Shown piece by piece: positions 1-11,249 of a stretch of 64,000 nt of DNA (within the stretch, counting starts at the first letter, position 1; each line of letters opens with the position of its first letter). The stretch is from assembly GCA_963556495.2 (NCBI GenBank), contig OY747704.1, positions 471,001-535,000 of the forward strand. The letters run 5' to 3'. This DNA comes from Valencia hispanica. Taxonomy: Eukaryota > Chordata > Actinopteri > Cyprinodontiformes > Valenciidae. Below the pieces are notes generated by a model. The model saw nothing but the letters and a program-made list of their open reading frames with translations, made no database searches and was not told where the DNA came from. The position numbers were made by a program, and so were the translations under genes.

Positions 1-206
1 TAGTTGGAAAGTCTGCATCAACGGGGCCCAACCTCACGCCAATGACTGACGCAATCTGCTGGGATTCCTTAAATAGGAAACTTTTTAACTGATTGGAATG
101 TTTGTATAAATGTATTGAAATGACTTCTTGTTAACTGCCTTGAGATGACATCTGTTTTGAATTGGTGCTATATAAATAAACTGAATTGAATTAAAATTGA
201 ATTGAA
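1..206 (+). repeat. L2-I LINE 3' end (5'-truncated)
   Basis: This is the terminal 3' UTR of the L2 subfamily called L2-I here. It matches, base for base over most of its length, the 3' ends seen at 19809-19984 and 22870-23059: the block around 'gggattccttaaatagg', then 'gacatctgttttgaattgg', 'ctatataaataaactgaatt' and a decayed GAATT repeat. No coding sequence is present. It starts at the window edge, so its true 5' limit is unknown. Confidence 0.9.
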
Positions 207-1609
207 CATATTTAAATCGGTGTAGGACTCACCACCCCCTGGTATTAAAAAAATCTATAGGGTAGCCATCTGCAATGGCTGGGAAGGGGACAATTTCTGT
301 ATACCTTCTACTCTTTTGATAGTTGAGTCATTGGAGCTGAAAACAAATCGAGTTCTCCTAGCGTGCATTCTGGCGATTTGACGTATAAAAAAGACATTCT
401 GCAATCCAGTTAAAATACAGAATGTCCTAGCCTGTGTCAGACTTCATTCTCCTACGATTGTCCACTCTGTGTTTTCTTTATCTTTGTTCTGGATTGTTTT
501 CTAGTTGTCTATACACCCACCCAGGGGTCTCTTTCTCATCTGTTTTGATAAGATCATATTTCCTGAACCTTCCTGGGCATCCGGATTTTGGGTGGTGCTG
601 GTGATTTTACTGACAGCCTTACATCACAAGCTGTGTTTGATGCTGGCGCTTTAAGATGTGGTTTAACAAGCGAAACCCCATTCTTAACAAAGGGCGATAT
701 AATTTTAATCCAGACATGTTTCTTAAAACATTGTGTAAATTGGTGTTAAGGGTTCTTATAAAATTTCTGCAAGATAAATTAGAGAATACATAAAAGAAAA
801 CATTTTGTTTATTGTTATTTACTTACAATCACATATCTTTCAGTTTTATTCTGTCAGGAACCACAATAACCATTTGATTGAGTATTTAAACAGTTTTAAA
901 TGTGAATAATATCCTTAAATAAATTGAAAGTGAAAATTTGACAGTTTACAAAACCATAAAATCGACTATATGAAAGCCAATCAGCAAAGACTTCTGAAAG
1001 TCAGGATTATGAAACTGCTCCAGTTCCTGGCTGTATGCTCATAATGGCAGACTGTAGAAGCACACTGTACATTTCACAAGGCTGATGCATGAGCAGTCTG
1101 ACACGTAGACACGTAGGAAAGTTGGGGAGCATCTGTTCTCTGGTGTGGTTAGCCAGAGACTTCAAGCTTGAGCAGACAGAAAATTTAAGTCTATCCTGAG
1201 TCCTGGAAGTTTTAATGGTGGACCATGTTTAATTTGTGGCTAGTAGGGCGGAAAGCTTCCTTACGTAAGCAAGATTTATAATCCATCTGTGGTTTCTCAT
1301 GCATTACATCAACTAACCTCATTGCACTGTCAGCTAGCCAGGAGTCAGCTACAGGTTACAGTCTTTTAGGACCTTTGATGTCATACACACCTGTGCTACT
1401 CTGGATACACATTTGAAATCACGAAAGCATTGATTAAAAACTGGCTCAATTTAAGCATTAAGCTGATACATTGTTAATAAAGTACCAAGGAGTATATTAC
1501 GGAGACATTTTTTATTAATATTTTATATGTATATTTTTGTGCAATAGGGAACAGAAATTAAGATGGTGCAGGATAATTTATATAAGCCACTCAGGATCCT
1601 CAGTGGAAC
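207..1609. other. 1.4 kb without recognised gene
   Basis: AT-rich DNA with no ORF of useful length, no terminal repeats and no similarity that I can see to the other elements in this window. It may be intron, intergenic DNA or very old repeat. Confidence 0.5.
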
Positions 1610-1791
1610 TCATATGCTAGGTGACAGTAGGGAAAGCAGACAGCCCCCCCAGACATCCAGGGAGATGGTGGCTCTATCCATCAACTGACTATACCTGCTT
1701 GTCTCAACGGGGTCAGAGGGGGGGTCATTGTGTGAGAGAGGGTGTCCACCCTGGACAAGACGCCAGTCAGTTAAAGGGAAATACAGAGACA
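1610..1791. repeat. unclassified teleost dispersed repeat fragment
   Basis: The segment contains the phrase 'gtccaccctggacaagacgc' followed by a block ending in 'acagagacatacag', which I recognise as part of a very common teleost interspersed repeat. A second part of what may be the same repeat lies at 34858-35075. The overlapping short ORFs on both strands are not credible genes. It abuts the Tc1 terminus at 1792. Confidence 0.45.
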
Positions 1792-2489
1792 TACAGTGGG
1801 GCTAAAAAGGATTTGATAGCCTCCGATTGTGCAAGTTATCCCATTTAAAAGATGAAAGGTCTATAATTTTCATCATAGGTACACTTCAACTGTGAAACAC
1901 AAAATGTAAAAAAAAATCCAGGAAATCACATTGTGTGATTTTTAAAGACTTTATGTGTATAATGGTGCAGAAAGGAAGTATTTCATCATGAAGAAAAGTT
2001 CCCCTCTATACTTTGTAATGTAACCTTGGTTGGTTAGAGCTGTGATGTTTTGGGACTGTCGCTGGGCAACACAGACTCTCCCTCCAGGGATTCTCTATTG
2101 GACTGAGGTCTGGAGACTGGCTAAGCCACTCCAGAACCTTGAAATGCTTTTTACGTAGCCACTCCTTTGTTGCACAGGTGGTGTGTTTGGGATCATTGTC
2201 ATGCTGGAAGATCCAGCCAGGTGTCATCTGCAAAGCTCCCATGTTTGTAAGAAGATTTTTGCCCAAAATCTTATGATACACGGCGCCATGCATCCTTTCC
2301 TTAATGCAGATCTGTCATCCTGTCCTATTGCAGAAAAGCAGACCCAAACCATAATGTTTCCACCCCCAAGAACACCATACCCACAGTTGGTATGGTGTTT
2401 TTGGGATCCAACTCAGCATTCTTCCCCCTATGAACACTGCGAGTGGTGTTAATACCAAAGAGTTCTATTTTGGTCGCATCTGAAAATAT
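1792..2489 (-). mobile_element. Tc1/mariner transposon, truncated
   Basis: The left edge is a Tc1 terminal inverted repeat: 'cagtggggctaaaaaggatt' followed by 'gattgtgcaagtt' and 'ttttcatcataggtacactt'. The same terminus occurs at 34800-34857 (opposite strand) and 60641-60785. The element reads on the minus strand and ends abruptly at 2489, where an L2 tail begins, so the 5' half of the transposase and the second terminal repeat are missing. It is probably truncated by, or older than, the L2 insertion. Confidence 0.88.
2006..2480 (-). pseudogene. Tc1 transposase, C-terminal half, frameshifted
   Basis: Tc1 transposases cut and paste the element into TA sites with a DDE/D catalytic triad. Here the minus strand encodes the catalytic C-terminal half. 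'[10 protein letters not shown]' carries the second catalytic aspartate and '[15 protein letters not shown]' carries the final acidic residue. Upstream (2300-2480), a different frame gives 'IELFGINTTR' and 'KNTIPTVGMV', typical of the region before the second D, so at least one frameshift separates the parts. After the WRE motif the frame breaks again and the end is shortened; a relic of the normal C-terminus ('NQGYITKY') survives in another frame. The DNA-binding N-terminus is absent. It is non-functional. Confidence 0.88.
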
Positions 2490-4333
2490 GACATTCAATT
2501 CAGTTTGTTTATATAGCGCCCATTCACACAGATGTCATCTTAAGGCACTTTACAAGAAAAGGCATTTCAATACAATCATAAAAACATTCAAATTAGTTTA
2601 GAGATTTAGTTAGTTTTCTATTTAAGGACTCCAAGCAGATTGTATCGAGTCATTGACTGGCAGTTGCCCCCCATTGATGCAGACTCCATTCCACAGCAAT
2701 CCTTCAGAAATCCCTGAGACTGAGCAAGCAAGTAGCGACAGTGGAGAGGAAAAACTCCCCTTTAACAGAAAGAAACCTCCAGCAGAACCAGAACCAGAAC
2801 CTGGGTCAGTACAAGCGGCCATCTGCCACGACCGTCTGCGGGTTCCAGAAGACGGAGCAGAGACACAGAAAGAACAAAATAATTGATGTAAGAGTTCTTT
2901 CTAAATTAAAGAAAGTAAAAAGTTAATAACAGGACACGGGGGATGTTCAGTTACTGGGAACATCATCCCAGTCGATGCCCCCCGTCCAACAGGGCATTGC
3001 AGCCAAGCAGGATACCAGACCAGGTATATCTTCTATGGAGAGAAAAACACTGAGAGAAAACAAAGTTAACAGTTGAAATAACACCAAATAATGCAGCTGG
3101 AGAGTAGTAGAAGAGAAAAGTAGCAGAATGAAGAATATTGGTAAGTCTCTCCTCCAGCAGTCTAAGCCCATAGCAGCATAACTACAGAGATAGCTCAGGA
3201 TGACCTAAGCCACTCTAACTATAAGCTTTATCAAAAAGGAAAGTTTTAAGCCTGGCCTTAAAAGTAAACAGAGTGTCTGTCTCAAGGACTAAAGCTGGGA
3301 GCTGGTTCCACAGGAGAGGAGCCTGATAACTAAAAGATCTGCCTTCCATTCTACTTTTAAAAATCCTGGGAACCACCAGGAAACCTGCAGTATGAGGAAA
3401 GTTAGGAACATATGGAACAATCAGATCTCTGATGTATGATGGAGCTTGATTATTTATATGGAAGAAGGAGGATCATAACTTCTATTCTGGATTTAACAGG
3501 GAGCCAATGAAGGGAAGCTAAAACAGGAGAAATGTGATCTCTCTTTTTAATATTAATCAGAACTCATGCTGCTGCATTTTGGATCAACTGAAGGCTTTTA
3601 ATGGCATTTTGTGGACTACCTGATAGTAAAGAATTACAGTAGTCCAGCCTTGAGGTAACAAATGCATGGACTAGTTTCTCAGCATCACTCCTGGACAGGA
3701 TGTTTCTAATTTTAGCAATATTCTTGAGGTGAAAGAAAGACGTCCTAGAAACTTGTTTAATATAGGATTTGAATGTCATGTCTTGGTCAAAGATACCGCG
3801 AGGTTCTTTACATTATTACTGGAGGCCAGTTTGATACCATCCAGATGAAGTGATTGACTAATCAGTTTCTTTTTTAGAGCTTCTGGTCCAAAAGCGACAA
3901 CTGCGGTCTTGTCAGAATTTAAGAGAAAAAAGTTTAGCATCATCCAGGTTTTCATGTCTCCCAGACATGCCTGTAATCTACCTAACCTACTTGATTAATC
4001 AGGATTTATGGATAAATATAATTGTGTATAATCGGCATAGCTGTGGAAATTTATCCCATGCTGTCTGATGATTTTACCAATTGGAAGGACATATATAGTT
4101 TTGGATTGGTTCTGTGCTTGAATTGGACCAAGCACAGAACCCTGTGGTACTCCACAAGTAACCCTTGAGTGTGAAGAAGGTTTATCATTTACATGAACAA
4201 ACTGGAATCTGTTGGACAAATATGATATAAACCAGCCTAGTGCTGTTCCTTTGATCCCTGCAACATGTTCAAGCCTTTCTAAGAGAATATTATGATCGAC
4301 TGTGTGAAAAGCAGCACAGAGATCTAACAAGAC
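2490..4333 (-). mobile_element. L2-I LINE copy A, segment 1 (3' UTR to RT)
   Basis: Read on the minus strand, this is the 3' part of an L2 LINE. The tail 'cagtttgtttatatagcgcc' sits at 2499-2518, the 3' UTR extends to about 3200, and ORF2 remnants follow. 3564-3779 gives the C-terminal domain ('SRLDYCNSLLSGSPQNAIKS'), and 3995-4345 gives reverse transcriptase motifs ('LDLCAAFHTVDHNILLERL', 'GVPQGSVLGPI', and a degraded YADD box read as 'YADYTQLYLS'). Frames are broken repeatedly. The copy is interrupted at 4333/11250, where 'atctaacaagacca' resumes as 'gtacagtaacaagtcgatta', as predicted from the intact order in copy B. Confidence 0.9.
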
Positions 4334-4689
4334 CAGGGGTCTCATTTATAAAGCTTTGCGTAGAATCATTACTAAAACCGTACTTAAGCTCAGCCACTTT
4401 TTTTTACATTACGACTAGTAAGTTTCCGATCTATCAAACTTGGAGTTCGCACAGCTGCATGCACTTTCCGTTTTATAAATCCCACTCTCCCTAGAAATGT
4501 GCCCAGGTGTTTTTGGATCATATCCCGCCTCCTACACACCCACTTTCTGCCATAAACGGTCCATGCAAAGTATCTAGTGAATATTCTGCATCGACTTAAG
4601 CCAGCTAATATGGGGCGTTTCACAGGTAAACGTGGCAACCGAGAGGCGGAGAAAGTAATTCCACAGAGACACCTGTAGGCTCATAGAGG

Positions 4690-5115
4690 CACGGTAAACT
4701 GTTTTATTTCAATCAATCACTTAATCAGCGCTTTACTCAGCCGAAGGCAGCCAAAGTGCTTCACATTAAAAGACAAAAATACAGTTGCAAAAAGAAAATG
4801 TGTGACAAGAAGAGAGTAAAAAGATTTAAAAAAAATAATAATAAAAGCAGCACAAGCAATAACAAAGATAAGAACAATAAAGTTTCAATTGGGCCTATAT
4901 GATTACTTCTTGTAACAACACTAAGACTGGGATTTATTAAACCAAATAAAACTTATATTTAAAGACTGACAGAAAAGGTGCGTTTTAAGTCTACTTTTAA
5001 AAAGTATCATCCTTGCAAAGTATTGATTTGGGGTCACAAACAAACAGAAGAGCTGCAAGTGACGCAGCGTTGATGCTGCAGCGTTCCTGATATAAATAAG
5101 AAGAGCGGGGGACAG
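4690..5115 (-). repeat. unclassified LINE 3'-end fragment
   Basis: On the minus strand this has the layout of a LINE 3' end: a terminal 'agcgctttactcagccgaag' type tail at 4725-4745, a 'aaagtgcttcacatt' block, A-rich DNA, and at 4970-5000 a stretch resembling the last ORF2 codons of L2 elements ('ggtgcgttttaagtctactt'). No usable frame is left. It lies between the left end of the composite insertion and L2-I copy B. Confidence 0.45.
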
Positions 5116-5827
5116 GATTCAGTTTTCAATTCAATGCAATTCAGTTTATTTATATAGCGCCAATTCACAACAGATGTCATCTCAAGGCACTTAACAAGAA
5201 GTCATTTCAATACATTTATACAAACATTCAAATCAGTTAAAAAGTTTCCTATTTAAGGAATCCCAGCAGATTGCGTCAGTCATTGGCATGAGGTTGGGCC
5301 CCGTTGATGCAGACTTTCCAACCACAGCAATCCTTCAGCAATCCCTCATACTGAGCAAGCATGTAGTGACAACTCCCCTTTAATAGGAAGAAACCTCCAA
5401 CAGAACCAGGCTCAGTAGGAGCGGCCATCTGCCACGACCGTCTGGTGGTTTGAGAAGACAGAGCAGAAACACAGAAGGAACAGAAGATCTGATATAAGAG
5501 AACTTTCTATGTTACAGAAAGTAAAAAGTGAATAACAGGACACAGTGGATGTTCAGTTACTGGGAGGATCATCCCAGTCGATGCCCCCCGTCCAACAGGG
5601 CATTGCAGCCAAGCAGGATACCAGACCAGGTATATCTTCTATGGAGAGAAAAACACTGAGAGAAAACAAAGTTAACAGTCGAAATAACAGAATGTACTGT
5701 AATACAACTGGAGAGTCGTAGGAGAAAAGGAAGTAGCAAAGTGAAGAAAATTGGTAAGTCTGTCCTCCAGCAGTCTAAGCCTATAGCAGCATAACTACAG
5801 AGATAGCTCAGGATGACCTTAGCCACT

Positions 5828-8800
5828 CTAACTATAAGCTTTATCAAAAAGGAAAGTTTTAAGCCTGGCCTTAAAAGTAAACAGAGTGTCTGCCTCACGG
5901 ACTAAAGCTGGGAGCTGGTTCCACAGGAGAGGAGCCTGATAACTAAAAGATCTGCCTCCCATTCTACTTTTAGAAATCCTAGGAATTACAAGTAAACCTG
6001 CAGTCTGAGAGCAAAGGGCTCTGTTAGGAACATAAGGAACAATTAGATCTCTGATGTATGATGGAGCTTGATTATTAAGGGCTTTATATGTAAGAAGGAG
6101 GATCTTAGATTCTATTCTGGATTTAACAGGGAGCCAATGAAGGGAAGCTAAAACAGGAGAAATGTGATCTCTCTTTGTAATGTTCATCAGAACTCTTGCT
6201 GCCGCATTTTGGATCAACTGAAGGCTTTTAATGGCATTTTGTGGACTACCTGATAGTAAAGAATTACAGTAGTCCAGCCTTGAGGTAACAAATGCATGGA
6301 CTAGTTTCTCAGCATCACTCCTGGGCAGGATGTTTCTAATTTTAGCAATATTCTGGAGGTGAAAGAAAGAAATCCTAGAAACCTGTTTAATATGGGATTT
6401 AAATGTCAAGTCTCCCAAAAATAACGCCGAGGTTCTTTACGTTATTACTGGGGGCCAATTTAATGCCATCCAGATGAAGTGATTGACTAATCAGTTTCTG
6501 TTTAAGAACTTCTGGTCCAAAGACAGCAACTTCTGTTTTGTCAGAATTTAAAAGCAAAGAGTTTAGGGTCATCCAGGTTTTTTGTCTTCCAGACATGCCT
6601 GTAATCTACCTAACTGACTGGGTTCATCAGGATTTATGGATAAATATAGTTGTGTATCATCTGCATAGCTGTGGAAATTTATCCCATGCTGTCTAATGAT
6701 TCTACCAATTGGGAGCATATATATGGTGAACAGAATTGGTCCAAGCACAGAACCCTGTGGAACTCCACAAGTAACCCTTGAGAGTGAAGATGATTTATCA
6801 TTTAGATGAACAAACTGGAATCTATCAAACAAATATGATTTAAACCAGCCTAGTGCTGTTCCTTTGATCCCTGCAACATGTTCAAGCCTTTCTAAGAGAA
6901 TATTATGATCGACTGTGTCAAAAGCAGCACTGAGATCTAACAAAACCAGAACAGACACAAGTCCATTATCTGAGGCCATGAGAATATCATTAGTAACCTT
7001 CACCAGTGCTGTTTCAGGGCTATGATGAGCTCTAAAACCTGACTGAAACTCTTCAAACAGGTCGTTATTGTTTAAATGCTCACAGACTTGATTAGCAACA
7101 ATTTTCTCAAGGACTTTGGATAAGAAAGGAAGGTTAGATATAGGTCTGTAATTCATTAAGTCATCTTGATCAAGGGAAGGTTTCTTGAGTAAAGGTTTAA
7201 TTACAGCTATTTTAAATTCCTGTGGTACATATCCGTTTACTAAGGATAGATTCATCATATCCAAAATGGGGCCAGGAACCAAATGGAACACTTCTTTAAA
7301 TAATTTGGTTGGAATTGGGTCCAACATACAAGTTGAAGGTTTAGATGAGGCTAATATTTTTGATAATTCTGAAAGCTTGACTGAATCAAAACAGCCTAAG
7401 CACAACTGAGGATCTACTGTCATGGTCTTTGGATTTTTGTGTAGCAAGTTTGAGTTTTTCCTTCCACTTGGTTTTCTTCCCCTTTTTACCCCAAGGTGCC
7501 CTCTTGTGTTGCTCCTCCTGTTTGTGTCTTAAGTTAGTAGTTTTCCTTCAGTGTAATTATATTTTTGTATTCTGGCACTCCCTGGGTTCTGTAGATGTTT
7601 TTCACCTTTGTCTATGTCCACCTTCCTATTTGTGTTTCCTTTATCTCTTTATTTAATTCCTCCTTCTGTTCTCCAGTATGTCCTTACGTTTCCCTTAGTT
7701 TCTTAAGAATCCTTTCTAGTTTCTTTAGAGTCTTCTGTCTCCTAGCCATTCTACCTTCCATCCCAGCTGCTAATCACTTCCACCTGCTCACTCCCCGTCA
7801 GCTGCAACCGCTTCCCTTAATTAGTCCTGCTCCTTCTCTGCTCCACTCTTCACTCTCCTCCTCAGTATAAATTCGGTTCTCATTCAGTTACAACTCGCTG
7901 GTTCGTCCGTCATTCTTCCCTCTCTGGTTCCTGCCTTCCCTGTTGCCCGTCTGGTTCCTGTTTCCCCGTTTGCTGCCTTTTGATCCTCCTGAGTTTTGTA
8001 AGTTCCCCTTCCTTGTGTTTTTGTTATTAAATCATCTTTTTGGATTTTGCTGCACTTGGGTCCTCCCTTAACCTACAAAACATGACATCTACAGTTCTTT
8101 CCGATACTGCCTCATTTACTGAGGAAGAAGTAATCATGTTTGGGAGGATGCCGATTTTATTTTTAATAGAATTCATTTTATTTACGAAGAATCCCATACA
8201 ATCATCACTGCTAAGAGCTGGGGGAATAGTTGGCTCAACAGAGCTATGACTCTGTGTAAGTTTGGCAACTGTACTAAAAAGAAACCTAGGATTGTTTTTA
8301 TTCGCCTCTATTAATGATGAAAAATATGCTGTTCTAGCTTGTCGAAGGGTCTTTTTTATACAGCAATAGATTGTTATTCCAGGTTAAATAGGAATCCTCT
8401 AGGTGTGTAGAGCGCCATTTTCTCTCCAACTTCCTAGTATTCTGCTTTAAAGTACGCAACTCTGCGTTGAACCAAGGAGTCAGCCTCCTATGGCTAGCCA
8501 CTTTCCTTTTTTAGGGGGCTACACTATCTAATGCCAAACGCAATGAGGACGTAACGCTGTGAACCAGACCATCAATTTCTGAAGGGTTAGAGATAGAATT
8601 GCTGCCATCCACTGTGTTACCCTGAGACACTAAGGAAAGTAAGAATGGAACAGATTCTTTAAAAATTGTTACAGCATTGTCTGATAAAGCTCTACTATAA
8701 TGAAATTTTCTTTCAGATTTAAAATGGTCAGTTAAAGTAAATTCAAAAGTTATTAAGAAGTGGTCAGACAGGACCGGGTTACTTGGGTGGACTGTTATTT

Positions 8801-9500
8801 CCTCACACTCAATACCGTATGTCAGTACAAGGTCCAAAGTGTGTTTACCCGAGTGGGTCGATCCCTGTACTTTTTGAGTAAAGCCAATTGAGTCTAAAAT
8901 GGCACTAAAGGCTGCATTTAGGCCATCCCTTTCAGTATCCACATGAATATTAAAGTCCCCCACTATAATAACCCTATCAGTATTTAATACTAAATCAGAT
9001 AAAAAATATGAGATCTGATCCAAGAATTGAGAGTAAGGGCCTGGTGGACGATACAAAACCACAAACAAAAATGGTCTTAATGCTTTGCAACTTGGATGAG
9101 GAAAATTAAGGGTTAGATGTTCAAAAGAACTGTAGCTATCAATTGGTCTGGGACTAATTAGTAAATCAGAACGAAAAATGGTTGCAACTCCTCCTCCTCG
9201 CCCAGTATTTCTAGGAATGTGAAAATTTAAATGACTGGAAGGAGTTGACTCATTTATACTGACATAATCCTCCTGCTGCAACCAGGTTTCTGTGAGACAA
9301 AGGAAATCAATGTGATTAACACAAATAAAGTAATTTACTAACAAAGTCTTTGAGGAGAGAGATCTTATGTTTAATAAACCACATTTAATAGATTTATTTT
9401 TCTGTTCAGTCAAAGTTGTATTTATTTTTATGAGACTTCCATAATTTGCTTTTGTTGGCTTAACTTTTAATCCATTTAATTTTGGCCGTGGGCAAGACAC
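5828..9500 (-). pseudogene. L2-I ORF2: AP endonuclease plus reverse transcriptase, disrupted
   Basis: ORF2 of L2 LINEs nicks target DNA and primes reverse transcription there. The endonuclease half (8511-9500, 329 codons open) has the APE signature in order: 'GLLNIRSL', 'LCLTETWL', 'VLYRPPG', '[11 protein letters not shown]', 'HTLDLVL' and 'VLSDHFLI'. The linker crosses the solo LTR (7418-8087). RT motifs follow: '[11 protein letters not shown]', 'LLDLSAAFDTVDHNILLERL', 'GVPQGSVLGPILF' and the catalytic YADD at 6656-6667. Two frameshifts (near 6590 and 6415) separate the thumb and C-terminal region, which ends with 'LKTFLFDKAYS' and a stop at 5828. Every essential motif is present, but the LTR and the frameshifts make the copy dead. 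Confidence 0.93.
7418..8087 (+). repeat. solo LTR, 670 bp, with 5 bp target duplication
   Basis: The segment starts TGTCATGG and ends CATGACA, so the ends are inverted copies (TG...CA). It is flanked on both sides by TCTAC (7413-7417 and 8088-8092), and L2-I copy B is continuous once it is removed. Promoter and terminator signals are in the order expected of a plus-strand LTR: a TATA-like 'agtataaat' at 7864-7872 and a polyadenylation-type ATTAAA near 8025. No internal retrotransposon sequence is present, so it is a recombined solo LTR. A related LTR seems to lie at 58308-59447. The 5 bp duplication fits Ty3/gypsy, but the family cannot be fixed from an LTR alone. Confidence 0.85.
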
Positions 9501-9596
9501 TGTTTCTATAGGGTAATGGGGGGGGGGTAACAGTACAGAAGCAGCAGAGAGGTGGGTTAAGCTACGACTCTGCTTCCTGGTCTGGACCCTGGGTTG

Positions 9597-10484
9597 TCAG
9601 TGTTTTGGAGGACTAATAAATTCGGCCATATTCCTAGAAAGAAGAGCTGCTCCATCCAAAGTGGGATGGACGCCGTCTCTCCGGATCAGACCAGGTTTTC
9701 CCCAAAATGTTCTCCAGTTATCAATGTAGCCCACATCATTTGCAGGACACCACCCAGACAACCATTGATGGAATGACAGCATGCGGCTAAACATGTCGTC
9801 ACTGGTCCGATCAGGCAGGGGACCAGAAAAGATTACCGAGTCTGACATTGTTTTGGCAAACTTACACACCGAAGCAACACTAATTTTAGTGACCTCCGAT
9901 TGGCGAAACCGGGTGTCATTACCGCCAGCGTGAATAACAATCTTACTGTATTTACGCTTATCTTTAGCCAGCAGTTTCAGGTAGGATTTGATGTCGCCCG
10001 TTCTGGCCCCTGGCAAACATTTGACTATGGTCAATGGTGTCTCTAATGCCACGTTTCTGACTATGGAGCTGCCAATTACCAGGGTCGGATTCTCAGCGGG
10101 TGTGTCGCTGAGCGGGGAAAATCTGTTAGAAACGTGGACCGGTTGGTGGTGGCCCGGGGGCTGGGTCCTAGAACTATGCTTCCTACGTACAGTCACCCAG
10201 CCAGCCTGAGGTCCCGGCTGCGCGGGCTCTACTGGAGGATAGCTAGGGGGTTCTATCCTTGTTGGCTCCGCGCTGGCTAATGGGCTTCGGCTATCTGCTG
10301 GTTTTTCAACAGCGCGGAGCCGTTCTTCTAATTCTGATACCCTCGCCTCCAAAGCTACAAAAATATTACATTTATTACAGTTACCATTATCACTAAAGGA
10401 GGCAGGGAAGTAACTAAACATCTGACAGAGATAGCAAGAGAGAAGAGTTAGAGACAGGAGAGAGAAGAGTAGCCATAGCCGCAA
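9597..10484 (-). CDS. L2-I ORF1 protein with coiled coil and SGNH esterase domain
   Basis: This is an uninterrupted 295-codon frame upstream of ORF2 in L2-I copy B. L2/CR1-type ORF1 proteins bind RNA and some carry an esterase domain. Seen here: a CxxC (C36-C39) followed by a short heptad-like coiled coil (about residues 42-61), a proline-rich basic linker (62-130) and an SGNH hydrolase domain (134-290). All four blocks are present: 'VIGSSIVRN' with candidate nucleophile S140, G159 in 'LPGARTGD', 'HAGGND' with N189, and 'RRDGVHP' with D270 and H273. The first 21 residues are hydrophobic and could be leader sequence read through; Met22 is a plausible real start because a splice-acceptor-like tract lies just before it. 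The frame is intact, but expression from this nested copy is unlikely. Confidence 0.85.
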   Translation of the reverse strand: MRLWLLFSLLSLTLLSCYLCQMFSYFPASFSDNGNCNKCNIFVALEARVSELEERLRAVEKPADSRSPLASAEPTRIEPPSYPPVEPAQPGPQAGWVTVRRKHSSRTQPPGHHQPVHVSNRFSPLSDTPAENPTLVIGSSIVRNVALETPLTIVKCLPGARTGDIKSYLKLLAKDKRKYSKIVIHAGGNDTRFRQSEVTKISVASVCKFAKTMSDSVIFSGPLPDRTSDDMFSRMLSFHQWLSGWCPANDVGYIDNWRTFWGKPGLIRRDGVHPTLDGAALLSRNMAEFISPPKH

Positions 10485-10990
10485 TGAAGCTAAGCTAACT
10501 GAGCTAGCGAGACCTTACCACCCCAAGAAAAGCTGTGTGAAACACAAGGAGTTCCCAAAACCTAAAGTACACCCCCACAAAACGTGTGTTTTAGTGTGCT
10601 TGTGTGTTAAAATAACTTAGAAAGGCCTCAGCACAGAAAAAACAAGATCAATTCAAGAGAGTCTGAACACCAAACAGTTTACAGGGAGCGTAACAGTGAC
10701 AACAGGAAATGACGCAATACGGCTTACCCCCATCGAATCAGCTCAGGATGCACGGTTCCAGCAGGTCAGTAGATCTAACACCAGGTCCAGTTCAGCACAT
10801 AGATCTAATAGTACTGCTTTAAGGAATCTACACCGGGTCCCCCATCCAGATGCTTCCAGTGGTGTGATCTTCAATGAGCGCCAGCATCCATTGTGCATCA
10901 TTATGCAGGGGACGCCGCAGTATTCCTACTTCACACAATTAATTCACCAATTAGTGCAATTTCTATATAATCTGAATAGATAAATACATA
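10485..10990. other. L2-I 5' leader and junction with host insertion
   Basis: Upstream of ORF1 (minus strand) the sequence is non-coding leader. A plus-strand 95-codon ORF at 10696-10983 spans the junction between L2-I and the surrounding insertion and has no recognisable motif, so I treat it as fortuitous. Confidence 0.4.
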
Positions 10991-11249
10991 TGAACGTACT
11001 GTGATATAATTCTTGTGTGCAACATATTTTCATTCAGATTCTCATTTTTATTCTCAGTTCAGAGCTGGGATTGGGGGGGGATGACTGCTGGTTTTGGGTC
11101 TGTGTGCGCAAAGCTCTACAAGTTTGAAATTGTGGCTTTCATTTTCATTTTTGCCATCTCTCCATCTGTGCTGTCAGTGTCCTAGAAAGTTGCTTACGTA
11201 GTTTTCAGACCCCGTTTTGTGCTTAAGCAAGCTTTATAAATGAGACCCC

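Larger units (their letters stand above)
5125..10860 (-). mobile_element. L2-I LINE copy B, near full length
   Basis: This is the most complete LINE in the window: 3' tail (5125-5220), 3' UTR with spacer (5220-5827), ORF2 C-terminus, RT and endonuclease (5828-9500), ORF1 (9597-10484) and a 5' leader to roughly 10860. Order and strand fit the L2 clade, which has ORF1 then ORF2. ORF2 is interrupted by a solo LTR at 7418-8087. The 5' limit is estimated from where similarity to the surrounding insertion should resume; I could not find a convincing target duplication. It lies wholly inside the 4334-11249 insertion. Confidence 0.88.
4334..11249. mobile_element. composite insertion with GGGGTCTCATT inverted ends (Harbinger-like?)
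   Basis: Both ends carry the same inverted sequence: 4334 reads 'ggggtctcatttataaagct' and the right end reads 'gctttataaatgagacccc'. The flanking L2-I copy A joins seamlessly when this block is removed, with CCA next to both ends as a possible 3 bp duplication. TIRs of this style with 3 bp duplications suggest a PIF/Harbinger non-autonomous transposon, but I see no nuclease or Myb ORF, so the family is tentative. The transposon sequence itself is confined to about 4334-4700 and 10900-11249; the middle is filled by an L2-like 3' fragment and by L2-I copy B. Confidence 0.7.

Noticed and set aside
9988..10209. Plus-strand 73-codon ORF opposite L2-I ORF1
   Set aside because: Shadow of the ORF1 esterase frame on the opposite strand.
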